A DNA stretch of 64,000 nucleotides from JAZKIX01 sp040384645 (GCA_040384645.1 JAZKIX010000069.1:1-64000); one strand, 5' to 3'. Counted from the stretch's first letter, positions 45,873-54,971 are shown. Notes: a model not told the origin generated them from the sequence alone. Numbers and translations: made by a program.

Positions 45873-46937
45873 GTGAAAAACATTCAAACCTCAAAAATTC
45901 TCTTGTCACCCAATCCAACACATCCTCTAACCGCCCACCACCGCGCCACCCTGATCCTGCTCACATTAGGATCGTTGGCGCTGGCGGCGATATTGCTGTC
46001 CTGCATGGTCGGCTCGGTCACGATTCCTCTATCCGATTTCCCGGCCGCTTTGTCGCAGCTATTGCATAACAAACCTGATTCGTTAGCCGCCAGCTTGCTC
46101 GACTTGCGGCTCGGTCGAGCGCTGTCGGCCTTTTCAACCGGCGCGGCGCTGGCATTGGCCGGTGTGATGATGCAGGCGCTGCTGCGCAATCCGCTGGCCG
46201 ACCCATATGTGCTGGGCATATCCAGCGGCGCGGCAGTTGGGGCGCTGGGCGCGATGTTGCTGACGATGACGGTGTGGGTGGTCGATGCGGCGGCATTTGG
46301 CGGCGCGCTGGCGGTGGCGCTGTTGTTATACGGTTTGGCGCGGCGTGATTTTCGGGGCGGGCTGGCGCAGAACGGCGGATCGTCGCTACTGCTGCTGACC
46401 GGCGTGATCGTGGCGTCGGGGTGCATGGCGCTGGTCAGCCTGATGTTGTCGATTGCGCCGGAAGGGCGCTTGCGCGGCATGGTGTTTTGGATGATCGGCG
46501 ACTTGTCGGCCACCACCCTGCGCTGGTTGCCGTGGCTGGTGTTGATCGCGGCATTGGTCTTTGCGCAAAAGGTGGCGCGCTCGATCAATGTGATGGCCTT
46601 GCATGCCGAAGCGGCGCTCACGCTGGGGGTGCGGGTCGGTGCCTTGCGGCGCGGCTTGTTTGGTTTTGCCGCACTTTTGACGGCAGGTGCTGTGACCAGC
46701 GCCGGCAGTATCGGCTTTGTCGGCTTGATCGTGCCGCATGCCTGCCGCTTCGCGCTGGGGCCGGATCATCGGCTGTTATTGCCAGCCGCCACCTTGGTCG
46801 GCGGCGCTTTCCTGGTACTGGCCGATACCGTGGCGCGCACGGTGGTGGCGCCGCAGCAATTGCCGGTCGGTGTGATTACTTCGTTGATCGGGGTGCCGGT
46901 TTTCCTGTATCAATTGCACCGGCTGCATCGGAAATGA
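45873..46937 (+). CDS. btuC: Vitamin B12 ABC transporter permease
   Basis: A 354-residue FecCD-family inner-membrane permease with about nine or ten helices. Diagnostic blocks are AGVMMQALLRNPLADPYVLG, then GISSGAAVGALGAML, and near the end SAGSIGFVGLIVPHACRFAL. The start is uncertain: GTG 45873 is taken because the first helix follows soon after, but its ribosome site is too close. It lies downstream of btuB and upstream of btuD. The binding protein btuF is not in the window. Confidence 0.92.
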   Translation: MKNIQTSKILLSPNPTHPLTAHHRATLILLTLGSLALAAILLSCMVGSVTIPLSDFPAALSQLLHNKPDSLAASLLDLRLGRALSAFSTGAALALAGVMMQALLRNPLADPYVLGISSGAAVGALGAMLLTMTVWVVDAAAFGGALAVALLLYGLARRDFRGGLAQNGGSSLLLLTGVIVASGCMALVSLMLSIAPEGRLRGMVFWMIGDLSATTLRWLPWLVLIAALVFAQKVARSINVMALHAEAALTLGVRVGALRRGLFGFAALLTAGAVTSAGSIGFVGLIVPHACRFALGPDHRLLLPAATLVGGAFLVLADTVARTVVAPQQLPVGVITSLIGVPVFLYQLHRLHRK

Positions 46938-46964
46938 TGTTGCGCAAGCCGACACGAGGACGAT

Positions 46965-47088
46965 TTTTGTCCACGAACGTCGCGCAAGTCACGAAAAAAT
47001 CGAAACAACATTCGATGCAATCTGCCTTTCCTCGACGGTGAATGTTTTAGGTTCTGTTTCGTGCTTTTCGTGTTTTTCGTGGACAAAA
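46965..47088. repeat. Inverted repeat flanking the btuC-btuD spacer
   Basis: TTTTGTCCACGAA (46965-46977) is exactly matched by its reverse complement TTCGTGGACAAAA (47076-47088), with about 100 bp between. The right arm is preceded by two TTTTCGTG-type repeats. It could be a small palindromic insertion or a folding element in the transcript. Confidence 0.6.
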
Positions 47089-47115
47089 TAGATTTTTAAA
47101 ATCAATGATGACCTG

Positions 47116-47886
47116 ATGCATACCATCCAATTACAACTACGCATCGACAACCGGCTGCTGGTCGATCGGCTCGACTGGCAAATCGAGCCCGGCCAATGCT
47201 GGTGCGTGATCGGCCGCAATGGCGTCGGCAAAAGTACCTTGCTGCGCACCTTGGCCGGTCTGCGCTTGCCCGATGCCGGCCGCATCGAACTCGGCGGCAA
47301 GGCGCTGGCCGATTGGCCCTTGGCGGCGCTGGCGCGGCAGCGCGCTTTTTTGCCGCAGGCGCGCAACGATGCTTTTGCCTACCGCGCCATCGAGACCGTA
47401 TTGAGCGCGCGCCATCCCTACGCCGATCAGCGCTATTGGGAAGGCAGCGACGACCACGTGGCGGCGCTGGCTGCCTTGGACGCGATGGAAGTGCTGGAGT
47501 TGGCCGAGCGCGATGTGCGCACGCTGTCCGGCGGCGAACGCCAGCGTGTCGCGATTGCCGCCTTGCTGGCGCAAGATACGCCGCTGCTCTTGTTGGACGA
47601 ACCAGCCAACGCGCTCGACCTGGCGCATCAAGTCAGCGTCATGGCATTGCTGGCAAAGTTATGCCGCGAGCAGGGCAAGGCCGTGGTCATGATCGGCCAC
47701 GACCTCAACCTGGCGCATGGCGTCGCCAGCCACGCCTTGCTCTTGATGGGCGATGGCCGCTGGCAAGCCGGGCCGGTGGCAGAAGTGATGCAAGCCGATA
47801 TCCTGAGCCGCACTTTAGGCCATCCAATTGAAACCGTGACACACGGTAACCGTACCCTTTTTATAGCAGGCGAAAATCCGATATGA
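47116..47886 (+). CDS. btuD: Vitamin B12 ABC transporter ATP-binding protein
   Basis: A 256-residue cytoplasmic ATPase. Walker A NGVGKSTLLRTLAG at about 36-49, signature LSGGERQRVAIAALLAQDTP at about 136-155, Walker B LLLLDEPANALDLAHQ, and the switch His in VVMIGHDLNLAHG. It pairs with btuC. Its last four bases overlap cobO. Normal length. Confidence 0.94.
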   Translation: MHTIQLQLRIDNRLLVDRLDWQIEPGQCWCVIGRNGVGKSTLLRTLAGLRLPDAGRIELGGKALADWPLAALARQRAFLPQARNDAFAYRAIETVLSARHPYADQRYWEGSDDHVAALAALDAMEVLELAERDVRTLSGGERQRVAIAALLAQDTPLLLLDEPANALDLAHQVSVMALLAKLCREQGKAVVMIGHDLNLAHGVASHALLLMGDGRWQAGPVAEVMQADILSRTLGHPIETVTHGNRTLFIAGENPI

Positions 47887-48524
47887 CTCAAGAAAATACC
47901 GCAGAAAATACCAGCAACGCTAACGCTGCGATCAACGAACGGCACCGCATCCGCATGGAACGTAAGAAAGCCCTGATCGATGCAAATATCGCCCAGGCGC
48001 AGCGCGAAACCGGCGTCATCGTGGTTAATACAGGCAATGGCAAGGGCAAGAGTTCCAGCGGATTCGGCATGGCGATTCGCGCCATGGGACATGGCATGAA
48101 GGTCGGTATCGTGCAATTCATCAAGGGTGCGATGTCGACTGGCGAAGAGCAATTCCTGCGCCGCTTTCCCGACGAAGTCAGCTTCCACGCGATGGGTGAG
48201 GGTTATACCTGGGAGACCCAGGACCGCGCCCGCGATATCGAAAAAGCCGAAGCTGCATGGGAACAAGGTAAGCTGTTTTTAAGCGATCCAGCCATCGGTC
48301 TGGTGGTGTTCGATGAACTCAATATCGCGCTCAAATACAACTACCTCGATGTGCATAAAATTATCGCCGATCTGGAAGCGCGGCCGCTGATGCAACACGT
48401 CGTGATCACCGGTCGCGGCGCACCGCCCGAGCTGATCGAGATCGCCGATACCGTGACCGACATGCAAGTGGTCAAGCATGCCTATGCCGCCGGTATCATG
48501 GCGCAGGCGGGCGTGGAGTGGTAA
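47883..48524 (+). CDS. cobO: Cob(I)yrinic acid a,c-diamide adenosyltransferase
   Basis: A 213-residue corrinoid adenosyltransferase of the BtuR/CobO type. The P-loop is in NTGNGKGKSSSGFGMAIRAM (about 41-60), followed by GHGMKVGIVQFIKGAMSTGE. The conserved block GLVVFDELNIALKYNYLD comes later, and ITGRGAPPELIEIADTVTDM near the end. It attaches the 5'-deoxyadenosyl group to reduced cobalamin precursors in the cytoplasm. It overlaps btuD by four bases and precedes cobU by four. Confidence 0.95.
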   Translation: MTQENTAENTSNANAAINERHRIRMERKKALIDANIAQAQRETGVIVVNTGNGKGKSSSGFGMAIRAMGHGMKVGIVQFIKGAMSTGEEQFLRRFPDEVSFHAMGEGYTWETQDRARDIEKAEAAWEQGKLFLSDPAIGLVVFDELNIALKYNYLDVHKIIADLEARPLMQHVVITGRGAPPELIEIADTVTDMQVVKHAYAAGIMAQAGVEW

Positions 48525-48528
48525 TGCC

Positions 48529-49113
48529 ATGAGCGATATAGCCAGCCATGTGGCGCCACCAATCGTGCGCACCCTGATCCTGGGCGGCGCCCGTTCCGGC
48601 AAAAGCGCGCATGCCGAACAACTGGCCGCCGCATCTGGCAAGGATGTGATTTACCTCGCCACCGCAAGAGCCGGCGATGCCGAAATGAGCGCGCGCATCG
48701 CGCATCACCGGCGCCAGCGCCCGGCCTATTGGCGCACCATCGAAGAACCGCTCGCGCTCGGCCACGCCTTGACCCAATGGTGCGGGCCGCAGCGCGTGGT
48801 GCTGGTCGATTGCCTGACCCTGTGGCTGACCAATTTGCTGTTTATTGACGGCCAGGGATATCCCGATGTGGGCGAGATTAGGCCGCCGCCATGCTTCGCC
48901 AAGCAGCGCGACATTTTTCTCGATGCACTGGATCAGGCGCAAGGCGACATCATCCTGGTGTCGAATGAAGTCGGCATGGGCGTGGTGCCGTTTGGTGCAG
49001 TGTCGCGTTGGTTTGCCGATGAAGCAGGGCGCTTGAACCAAGCCGTGGCAGCGCGGTGCGAGCGGGCGATCCTGGTCGCGGCCGGTCTGCCTCTGGTGTT
49101 GAAAGGCGGCTGA
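48529..49113 (+). CDS. cobU: Adenosylcobinamide kinase / guanylyltransferase
   Basis: A 194-residue bifunctional enzyme that phosphorylates adenosylcobinamide and attaches GMP. P-loop LILGGARSGKSAHAEQLA at about 14-31; the guanylylation-site histidine lies in the MSARIAHHRRQRPAYWRTIE segment; NEVGMGVVPFGAVSRWFADE is the other family block. The start at 48529 is chosen because the upstream extension lies in cobO. Its stop overlaps the start of cbiB as TGATG. Confidence 0.95.
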   Translation: MSDIASHVAPPIVRTLILGGARSGKSAHAEQLAAASGKDVIYLATARAGDAEMSARIAHHRRQRPAYWRTIEEPLALGHALTQWCGPQRVVLVDCLTLWLTNLLFIDGQGYPDVGEIRPPPCFAKQRDIFLDALDQAQGDIILVSNEVGMGVVPFGAVSRWFADEAGRLNQAVAARCERAILVAAGLPLVLKGG

Positions 49114-50060
49114 TGCTGCTCGGACTGGATTTGCCAACGCTGGCTGTGCTGGCCTGGCTGGGCGTATTGCTTGACTGGTGCGTAGGGGAAGTGCGGCGTT
49201 GGCATCCGCTGGTCGGTTTCGGCAATGTTGCCAATGCACTGGAACGGAGATTGAACCGCGGTCGCGGCTTGATTTGGCGCGGCACGATTGGCTGGATTTT
49301 GGCCGTGATCCCGCTCACGCTGCTGGCGCTTTTGCTGTGCAGCCTGGATTACGCGGGCTTGGCCTTGCACGGCGTGTTGCTGTATTTTTGTATAGGTTTG
49401 CGCAGCTTGCGCGACCATACCCAACCGATTGCGCATGCGCTGCAACAAGGTGATTTGCCGCTGGCACGTGCGCTGACGGCACGCATTGTTAGCCGCGACA
49501 CTGCGCATAGCGATACCGTCGCCTTGTCCAAAGCGGCCACCGAATCCTTGCTGGAAAACGGCAACGATGCTGTCTTCGGCACGCTGTTCTGGTTCGTCCT
49601 TACCGGCGGTCCCGGCGCCTTGCTATTCCGCCTGGCCAATACCTTGGATGCCATGTGGGGTTATCGCACGCCGCGCTTTAATCAATTCGGTCGCGGTGCG
49701 GCGCGCATCGACGATGGGCTTAACTGGCTGCCGGCACGCTTAACTGCCTTGTCGTATTGCGCGCTGGCTGCCACCACGGCTGGCCGGCGCCGCGCCTGGC
49801 ATTGCTGGCGTACCCAAGCGCCGGCGTGGTCCAGCCCCAATGCCGGCCCTGTGATGGCCAGCGGCGCCGGCGCACTCGGACTAGCGCTGGGTGGAATCGC
49901 GGTCTACGGCGGTGTGAGCGAACAGCGCCCACCGCTCGGTCTGGGATCGGCGCCGGGTGCGGACGATATTGCCCGCGCCGGGCGTCTGGTGACGCTGACG
50001 GCCTTGCTGTGGTTGGGGTTGTTATCACTGGCGGCTGTTGGCGGACACTTTTGGATGTAA
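49113..50060 (+). CDS. cbiB: Adenosylcobinamide-phosphate synthase
   Basis: A 315-residue inner-membrane enzyme joining adenosylcobyric acid and aminopropanol phosphate (also called CobD in some species). Family features are GEVRRWHPLVGFGNVANALE near the N-terminus, DTAHSDTVALSKAATESLLE in the middle and LFRLANTLDAMWGYRTPRFN. The start at 49113 overlaps the cobU stop. Its TAA (50058-50060) already lies in the first hairpin of a dispersed repeat. Aminopropanol phosphate is supplied by cobD, which follows only after two surface-protein genes. Confidence 0.94.
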   Translation: MLLGLDLPTLAVLAWLGVLLDWCVGEVRRWHPLVGFGNVANALERRLNRGRGLIWRGTIGWILAVIPLTLLALLLCSLDYAGLALHGVLLYFCIGLRSLRDHTQPIAHALQQGDLPLARALTARIVSRDTAHSDTVALSKAATESLLENGNDAVFGTLFWFVLTGGPGALLFRLANTLDAMWGYRTPRFNQFGRGAARIDDGLNWLPARLTALSYCALAATTAGRRRAWHCWRTQAPAWSSPNAGPVMASGAGALGLALGGIAVYGGVSEQRPPLGLGSAPGADDIARAGRLVTLTALLWLGLLSLAAVGGHFWM

Positions 50061-50144
50061 ATATACTGGTGTGAGTATATTTTTTCGCCCAATAAAAACG
50101 GGCGGGATCGCTGGTATTTTGACATATACCCCCCTGTTTATTGC
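50059..50144 (+). repeat. Three-hairpin dispersed repeat, copy 5 of 7
   Basis: First hairpin AAATATACT (50059-50067) with AGTATATTT (50074-50082), loop GGTGTG; middle stem GCCC/GGGC around the conserved loop, a compensated change against CGCA/TGCG in other copies; third hairpin GGTAT/ATACC, then CCTGTTTATTGC. It begins inside the cbiB stop codon. Confidence 0.88.
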
Positions 50145-50387
50145 TGAGCGAGAAGGCTTGTAATAGCTGATTATGAGCGTTGATTGCAAGGTCAACTCAG
50201 CCCAAATGAATGCTGCAATTCAAGCAAGCCAAGGCTTCAACCGGCCAGCCGGAACTTCAATAGTCTGTATCGGAAATGTCACTTTTCGTGAATTTTTCGC
50301 AGAATAAATTCTTTTTGGCAATCATCATGGCTATAATTTTTCGGATGTGCCGACGCTGGAGTCGCCGCTGATTTTCCGGGAGATACT
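50145..50387 (+). promoter_or_regulatory. Promoter region of the surface-protein pair
   Basis: 243 bp. A TATAAT at 50332-50337 lies 50 bp before the next start and is a good -10 candidate; no clear -35 stands 17 bp upstream. GGGAG precedes the ATG. The pair of surface genes therefore may be transcribed on its own. Confidence 0.5.
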
Positions 50388-51161
50388 ATGCGTCGGATTA
50401 AACAATGGGCCTTGCTTAGTACCATTCTTATCAGCACCGCGCTCATTTCCGCGGCACAGGCCGCCATCGTGATACCGGCTGGCGGTAGTTGGGACCAAGA
50501 TGGCGGTACGCTCGATTTTGGCGGCACCAGCTTGCAAAGTGCCGGTCAGTTCAAACTGGGCAGTGGCCAACTCAACGGACTGGACGGCGTGACCATTGCG
50601 CCAGGCGGGCAACTCGATGCCGGTAGCGGCAGCATCGCGGTAGCGGGTCCATGGACTAATTCAGGCAGCTTTTTGGCCGGCAGTGGCAGCGTGGTGTTTG
50701 CCGATAACGCTACGGGCAGTACGGCGATCTCCGGCAATTCCCTATTCCACAATCTTTCGATCACCAGCACCAGTGGCCAGACTTGGCGCTTTGCCGCTGG
50801 CAGCACGCAACAGGTGAATGGCTTGTTGACGATATATGGCACACCTGCGCAGCCGATCCAATTGGCCAGCAGTGTCGCCGGACAGCTCGCGTACATCAAT
50901 TTGCTGCCAGGTGGCACGCAAAATATCCATGATCTCGGCGTGTCGGACTTGAGTGCGACTGGCCAGCGCCTGGCCGCCGGCCAAGTCAACCGTGGCGGCA
51001 GCGGCAATGCAATCAATTGGTTTGCTGCACTGGCCGCGTCGGTGCAGGCGATTCCAAGCTTGTCCATGACCGGCGTGCTGGCGCTTTGCCTGTGCATGCT
51101 ATTGCTGGCTTATTGCAAGCGCCACACTTCTGCGCGGCGTGACATCGCGCATCCCTTTTAA
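50388..51161 (+). CDS. Exported surface protein with IPTL-CTERM-like sorting tail
   Basis: A 257-residue exported protein with a signal peptide (about 1-25, ending SAAQA), a Gly/Ser-rich beta-type body (GGTLDFGGTSLQSAGQFKLG and similar; autotransporter-like repeats of short strands) and a C-terminal tail with IPSLSMTGVLALCLCMLLLA, then YCKRH. The order IPxLS, hydrophobic helix, basic end is that of IPTL-CTERM sorting signals. The following adhesin starts 20 bp after the stop, so the two probably work together at the surface. The processing enzyme is not in the window. Confidence 0.8.
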   Translation: MRRIKQWALLSTILISTALISAAQAAIVIPAGGSWDQDGGTLDFGGTSLQSAGQFKLGSGQLNGLDGVTIAPGGQLDAGSGSIAVAGPWTNSGSFLAGSGSVVFADNATGSTAISGNSLFHNLSITSTSGQTWRFAAGSTQQVNGLLTIYGTPAQPIQLASSVAGQLAYINLLPGGTQNIHDLGVSDLSATGQRLAAGQVNRGGSGNAINWFAALAASVQAIPSLSMTGVLALCLCMLLLAYCKRHTSARRDIAHPF

Positions 51162-51181
51162 AAATGAAGAAGGGACTCATC

Positions 51182-53347
51182 ATGCTGCGTCAAACATCCT
51201 TATCGCTGGCAATCAGTGCCATGCTCGGTAGCGCTTTGGCGCCTGTGCTTGCGGCTGACATTACGGTTACGCCGCCCAGCGGCAGCGGCTTCGAAGTGCG
51301 TTCCGCGCCGGCGGTGCCAGCCTTACGCGTGAATGCGAACGGTACCGTGGCAGTGAGTCAATTGCCAACCGCAGCTAGCCGCGATACGGTCATGTGTTTT
51401 GGCGCTGCCAACGGTGTACTGGGACCGTGCGCGGCCGGTGCCGTGGTGGGCGCTACGGGGGCGACTGGCCCGAACGGTGCTACTGGCGCAACCGGTGCCA
51501 CTGGTCCGACTGGGGCTAGCGGCGCTGCTGGTTCTGCTGGCGCAGTCGGCACTGCCGGGCCGACGGGAGCCAACGGAGCTACCGGTATCGCAGGCGCAGT
51601 TGGTGCTACCGGCAGCACCGGCGCGACCGGACCCACCGGTGCCACAGGAGCACAAGGCAGTTTTGCCGGCAGCTTTAGCGGGACCTGGGTAAACAGTACA
51701 ACGTATGTGCCGGGTGTCTTGGTCGCTGACAATGGCTCGACCTATTTACAGGTTTCTGCGGCTAATTCTCTCGCCGATAGCCCCGCCAGCAGTCCTGCGG
51801 TATGGCAGGTGGTTGCGCAAGTGGGCGCTGCCGGTATGGCAGGGCCGACCGGGGCAACAGGCGTGGCCGGTGCCGTTGGTGCCACCGGCATAACTGGTGC
51901 CACGGGCGCGACTGGAGATGCCGGACTGGCTGGGGCTACCGGCGCAACGGGGGCCACCGGGGCCACGGGACCCTCAGGCGTGGCCGATATCAACGGTGTG
52001 GCGGCGGGTGGCGACTTGAGCGGCACGTATCCCAATCCGTCGATTGCTGTTACGGCCGGCGCCGGCGCCAATATTGTTGGTGCCATCAACGCCAGCGCAG
52101 CGTCCGTCAACACCGCGCATCTGGACGGCGACGTGGAATTGGCGCCGTTGGCGCAGCAGACGGTGGACAGCACGAACCACCTGATCAACCTCAAGCTCAT
52201 CAGTACCGATCCGGTCAACCACAAGCTGGGCACGCCGGGCGCGAACGCGCTCATCTCGCTCAGTGCGAGTGGGACCTACCCCGACGACAGCACCCATGAC
52301 AAGGAGCGCTTCCGGGTCGATAACGATGGCTCGATCCTGTCTGTCGCCGATTACACTGGCGGCATCAACACCACCGCTCCGATCGAAGGGTCGGGCACGC
52401 GCTTTATGTGGTACGCGACCAAGGCAGCGCTTCGCGCCGGCCAAATCGACGGCACGCAGTGGGATGACGCCAACATCGGCCTCTACTCGATCGCCTTCGG
52501 CCAGAACGTGCGCGCGCTGGGCGACAACGCCATCGCGGTGGGGAAGAGTACGGTTGCGGCCAACACCGGCACGGTGGCCCTCGGCGAGGGACACACCGCG
52601 ACCGGCGCCAACTCGATTGCGCTTGGCTACGGCGCGTCCACCTCGACCTCTGCCGGTTCGCCGCGCCTGGGTACGTTCGTGTTCGCCGACCGCTCCACCG
52701 CTACCACCTGCCCCCTCTACAGCAGCGGCAGCACCGTTGACACCAACTGCCAATACCATCCGACGGTCACGAACTCCTTTAACGTGCGCGCCATCAACGG
52801 GTCGTTTTTCCACACCAACACGGCGCTCACCACGAGCTTCATCTTCAACAGCACGACTGCGACGATGACCCTCACCAACAGCAAACTCACGATGGCGAGT
52901 GACGGCTCGACCACGTTGACGTCCAACAGCGGCGGCTCGGCGGGCGTTTCACTGCCAGCGGGTGGCGGTTCGTGGAACTCGCTGTCCGACCGCAATATGA
53001 AAGAAAACTTCGCGCCGGTCGATGGTGAAGAAGTGCTGCTCCGCTTGCGCAGCGTGCCGGTCACGACCTGGAACTACAAGACGCAAGACGCGTCGATCCG
53101 CCACATGGGACCGATGGCGCAAGATTTTTCCGCTGCGTTTTCGCTGGGGGAAGATGACCGGCACATCAACACCATCGACCCCGACGGCGTAGCACTGGCG
53201 GGTGTCAAAGCGCTTGATACACGCACCATCACGCAACAGCAGCGTATCGATGCTTTGGAGCTGGAGCTGGACGCCAAAAACAGGGATCTGGAAGCCCTGG
53301 CAAATCGTTTGAAGCGGCTGGAAATCCTGATGATCGGCCAGCAATAA
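51182..53347 (+). CDS. Collagen-like adhesin with YadA-type head and S74 chaperone domain
   Basis: A 721-residue exported protein. Signal peptide (about 1-24); collagen-like GAT/GPT triplet tracts at about 92-160 and 215-265; a linker domain; YadA-head-like repeats (GDNAIAVGKS, GTVALGEGH, GANSIALGYGA, about 440-490); and a C-terminal peptidase-S74-type intramolecular chaperone from SDRNMKENFAPVDGEEVLLR, ending in a coiled coil. S74 domains trimerise and then cut themselves off. The start at 51182 has GAAGGG at proper distance; an ATG 18 bp upstream has none. From about 52080 on, codons turn strongly C/G-ending, suggesting a domain of other origin. Confidence 0.88.
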   Translation: MLRQTSLSLAISAMLGSALAPVLAADITVTPPSGSGFEVRSAPAVPALRVNANGTVAVSQLPTAASRDTVMCFGAANGVLGPCAAGAVVGATGATGPNGATGATGATGPTGASGAAGSAGAVGTAGPTGANGATGIAGAVGATGSTGATGPTGATGAQGSFAGSFSGTWVNSTTYVPGVLVADNGSTYLQVSAANSLADSPASSPAVWQVVAQVGAAGMAGPTGATGVAGAVGATGITGATGATGDAGLAGATGATGATGATGPSGVADINGVAAGGDLSGTYPNPSIAVTAGAGANIVGAINASAASVNTAHLDGDVELAPLAQQTVDSTNHLINLKLISTDPVNHKLGTPGANALISLSASGTYPDDSTHDKERFRVDNDGSILSVADYTGGINTTAPIEGSGTRFMWYATKAALRAGQIDGTQWDDANIGLYSIAFGQNVRALGDNAIAVGKSTVAANTGTVALGEGHTATGANSIALGYGASTSTSAGSPRLGTFVFADRSTATTCPLYSSGSTVDTNCQYHPTVTNSFNVRAINGSFFHTNTALTTSFIFNSTTATMTLTNSKLTMASDGSTTLTSNSGGSAGVSLPAGGGSWNSLSDRNMKENFAPVDGEEVLLRLRSVPVTTWNYKTQDASIRHMGPMAQDFSAAFSLGEDDRHINTIDPDGVALAGVKALDTRTITQQQRIDALELELDAKNRDLEALANRLKRLEILMIGQQ

Positions 53348-53370
53348 GCCAGCAGTAGTAAGACGAGACT

Positions 53371-54384
53371 ATGCTCGAACACGGCGGTAAGCTGCGCGAA
53401 GCCGCCTTGAATTTCAAGCGGCCGCTGGCGGATTGGTTAGACCTGTCGACCGGCATCAATCCGCATGCCTATCCAGTGCCGACATTGCGCAGCGATATCT
53501 GGCATCGCTTGCCGGAAGACGATCCAGCACTGCTGGCAGCGGCGCAATCGTATTACGCCGCACCACAACTATTGCCGATAGCCGGCAGTCAGGCTGCGAT
53601 TGCCGCACTGCCGCGTTTGCGTCGCGCGCTGCATGGTCCGGCGCGGGTATTGGCCGCGGCAACGTCGTATGCCGAACATGCCCATCATTGGTCGCAGCAC
53701 GGCCATACTTTGCGCCAGTTAAACGATGCCGATCTGGCAGAGGCCATGAGCGCGGCTGAACTGCCGTGCGATGTGCTGGTGATCTGCAATCCGAATAATC
53801 CGACCGGCACCCGGATCGCGCCGGTGCAATTGTTGGCTTGGGCTGATCTGCTCGCTGCGCACGACGGTTGGCTGGTGGTGGATGAGGCATTTGGCGATAT
53901 GCAGCCTGAAGACTCGGTCGCCTCGTATAGCCAGCGGCCGGGCTTGATCGTGTTGCGTTCGCTCGGCAAGTTTTTTGGACTTGCCGGTGTCCGGCTGGGC
54001 TTTGTCGCCGCCGCCAGCGCAATATTGCGTGCGCTGGCAGACCAGCTTGGCCCGTGGGCCGTGAGTAGTGCCGCGCAAGAAATAGCCTGTGTGGCCTTGC
54101 GCGACCAGGCGTGGCAAACAACGATGCGGATCGATCTGGCGCACGCAACACACCGCTTGCAAACCCTGCTGGGACGCTATGGCATTGCCTCCACCGGCAC
54201 CGATTTATTCCAATGGTGGCGGCAAGCGCAAGCGGTCCAATTGCATCATCACATGGCGCAACGCGGCATTTGGGTACGACTGTTTACACATGATGGCGGT
54301 GCGCTGCGACTGGGTTTGCCACCGGATGAGGCGGGCTGGCAGCGGCTGGACCTGGCGCTGGGCGAATGGACCGACGCAGCGTAA
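53371..54384 (+). CDS. cobD: L-threonine-O-3-phosphate decarboxylase
   Basis: A 337-residue PLP enzyme of the aminotransferase class making aminopropanol phosphate for the cobalamin side chain (called CobC in some species). Substrate-entry block LSTGINPHAYPVPTLRSDIW near 22-41; ICNPNNPTGTRIAPVQLLAW in the middle; the PLP lysine in LRSLGKFFGLAGVRLGFVAA (about 191-210). It starts only 23 bp after the adhesin, far from cbiB, so the cobalamin operon appears split by the two surface genes. Confidence 0.92.
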   Translation: MLEHGGKLREAALNFKRPLADWLDLSTGINPHAYPVPTLRSDIWHRLPEDDPALLAAAQSYYAAPQLLPIAGSQAAIAALPRLRRALHGPARVLAAATSYAEHAHHWSQHGHTLRQLNDADLAEAMSAAELPCDVLVICNPNNPTGTRIAPVQLLAWADLLAAHDGWLVVDEAFGDMQPEDSVASYSQRPGLIVLRSLGKFFGLAGVRLGFVAAASAILRALADQLGPWAVSSAAQEIACVALRDQAWQTTMRIDLAHATHRLQTLLGRYGIASTGTDLFQWWRQAQAVQLHHHMAQRGIWVRLFTHDGGALRLGLPPDEAGWQRLDLALGEWTDAA

Positions 54385-54473
54385 AGTCGTTGCGCTCGGT
54401 ATTTTCCTTGATCCGGTTTTAATCCAATAATCAATCTGGCCGAAGGTTTTTACCCTTCAAGAATGCCAAGCCC

Positions 54474-54971
54474 ATGCCAAAAATCATTTTCCTCAACGGT
54501 TGCATCAATGCCGGTAAAACCACCACCGCCACGATGCTCAAGCAAGTGGTGCGCAATCTTGCCCATGTCGAAGTCGATGACTTGCACAATTTCATTTCGT
54601 GGGCGCCGATTGAGCAAGCCTATTCCTTGAATATTGAAAACGCTATTGCCGTGACCCGCAATTTCGTCAAGGCCGGGATCGACGTCATCTTTGCCTATCC
54701 CTTGTCGAAACCGGACTACACCGCAATCGTTGCGCAACTGGATGATCTGGACGCCGAGATCATTGCGATCACGCTCTACACCAGCTTGCAACAGGTGCAA
54801 AGCAATCGCGGTACGCGGGTGTTAACGCCATGGCAGCATGAACGTGCCGCCTGGATGTTTCAAAATGGCTTAGCCCTGCCCGAGATCGGGCCAGTGATCG
54901 ACAACAGTACACTCAGCGTCGAGCAGACCGTGGATGAGGTGATCCGGCTGGCGGGTTTGCTACGGCGTTAA
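54474..54971 (+). CDS. P-loop kinase-like protein
   Basis: A 165-residue small P-loop NTPase starting with MPKIIFLNGCINAGKTTTAT; Walker A at about 9-16. The size and layout resemble adenylate/shikimate-kinase-type or chloramphenicol-phosphotransferase-type kinases, with a late basic residue region (SNRGTRVLTPWQHERAAWMF). The substrate is not evident. No operon partner is clear: cobD ends 89 bp before it and the TetR gene starts 79 bp after it. Confidence 0.75.
   Translation: MPKIIFLNGCINAGKTTTATMLKQVVRNLAHVEVDDLHNFISWAPIEQAYSLNIENAIAVTRNFVKAGIDVIFAYPLSKPDYTAIVAQLDDLDAEIIAITLYTSLQQVQSNRGTRVLTPWQHERAAWMFQNGLALPEIGPVIDNSTLSVEQTVDEVIRLAGLLRR

Noticed and set aside
51460..52000. Collagen-like GAT/GPT coding tracts as a non-coding satellite or CRISPR
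   Set aside because: The periodicity is nine bases, in frame with a long gene; no conserved direct repeats with unique spacers.
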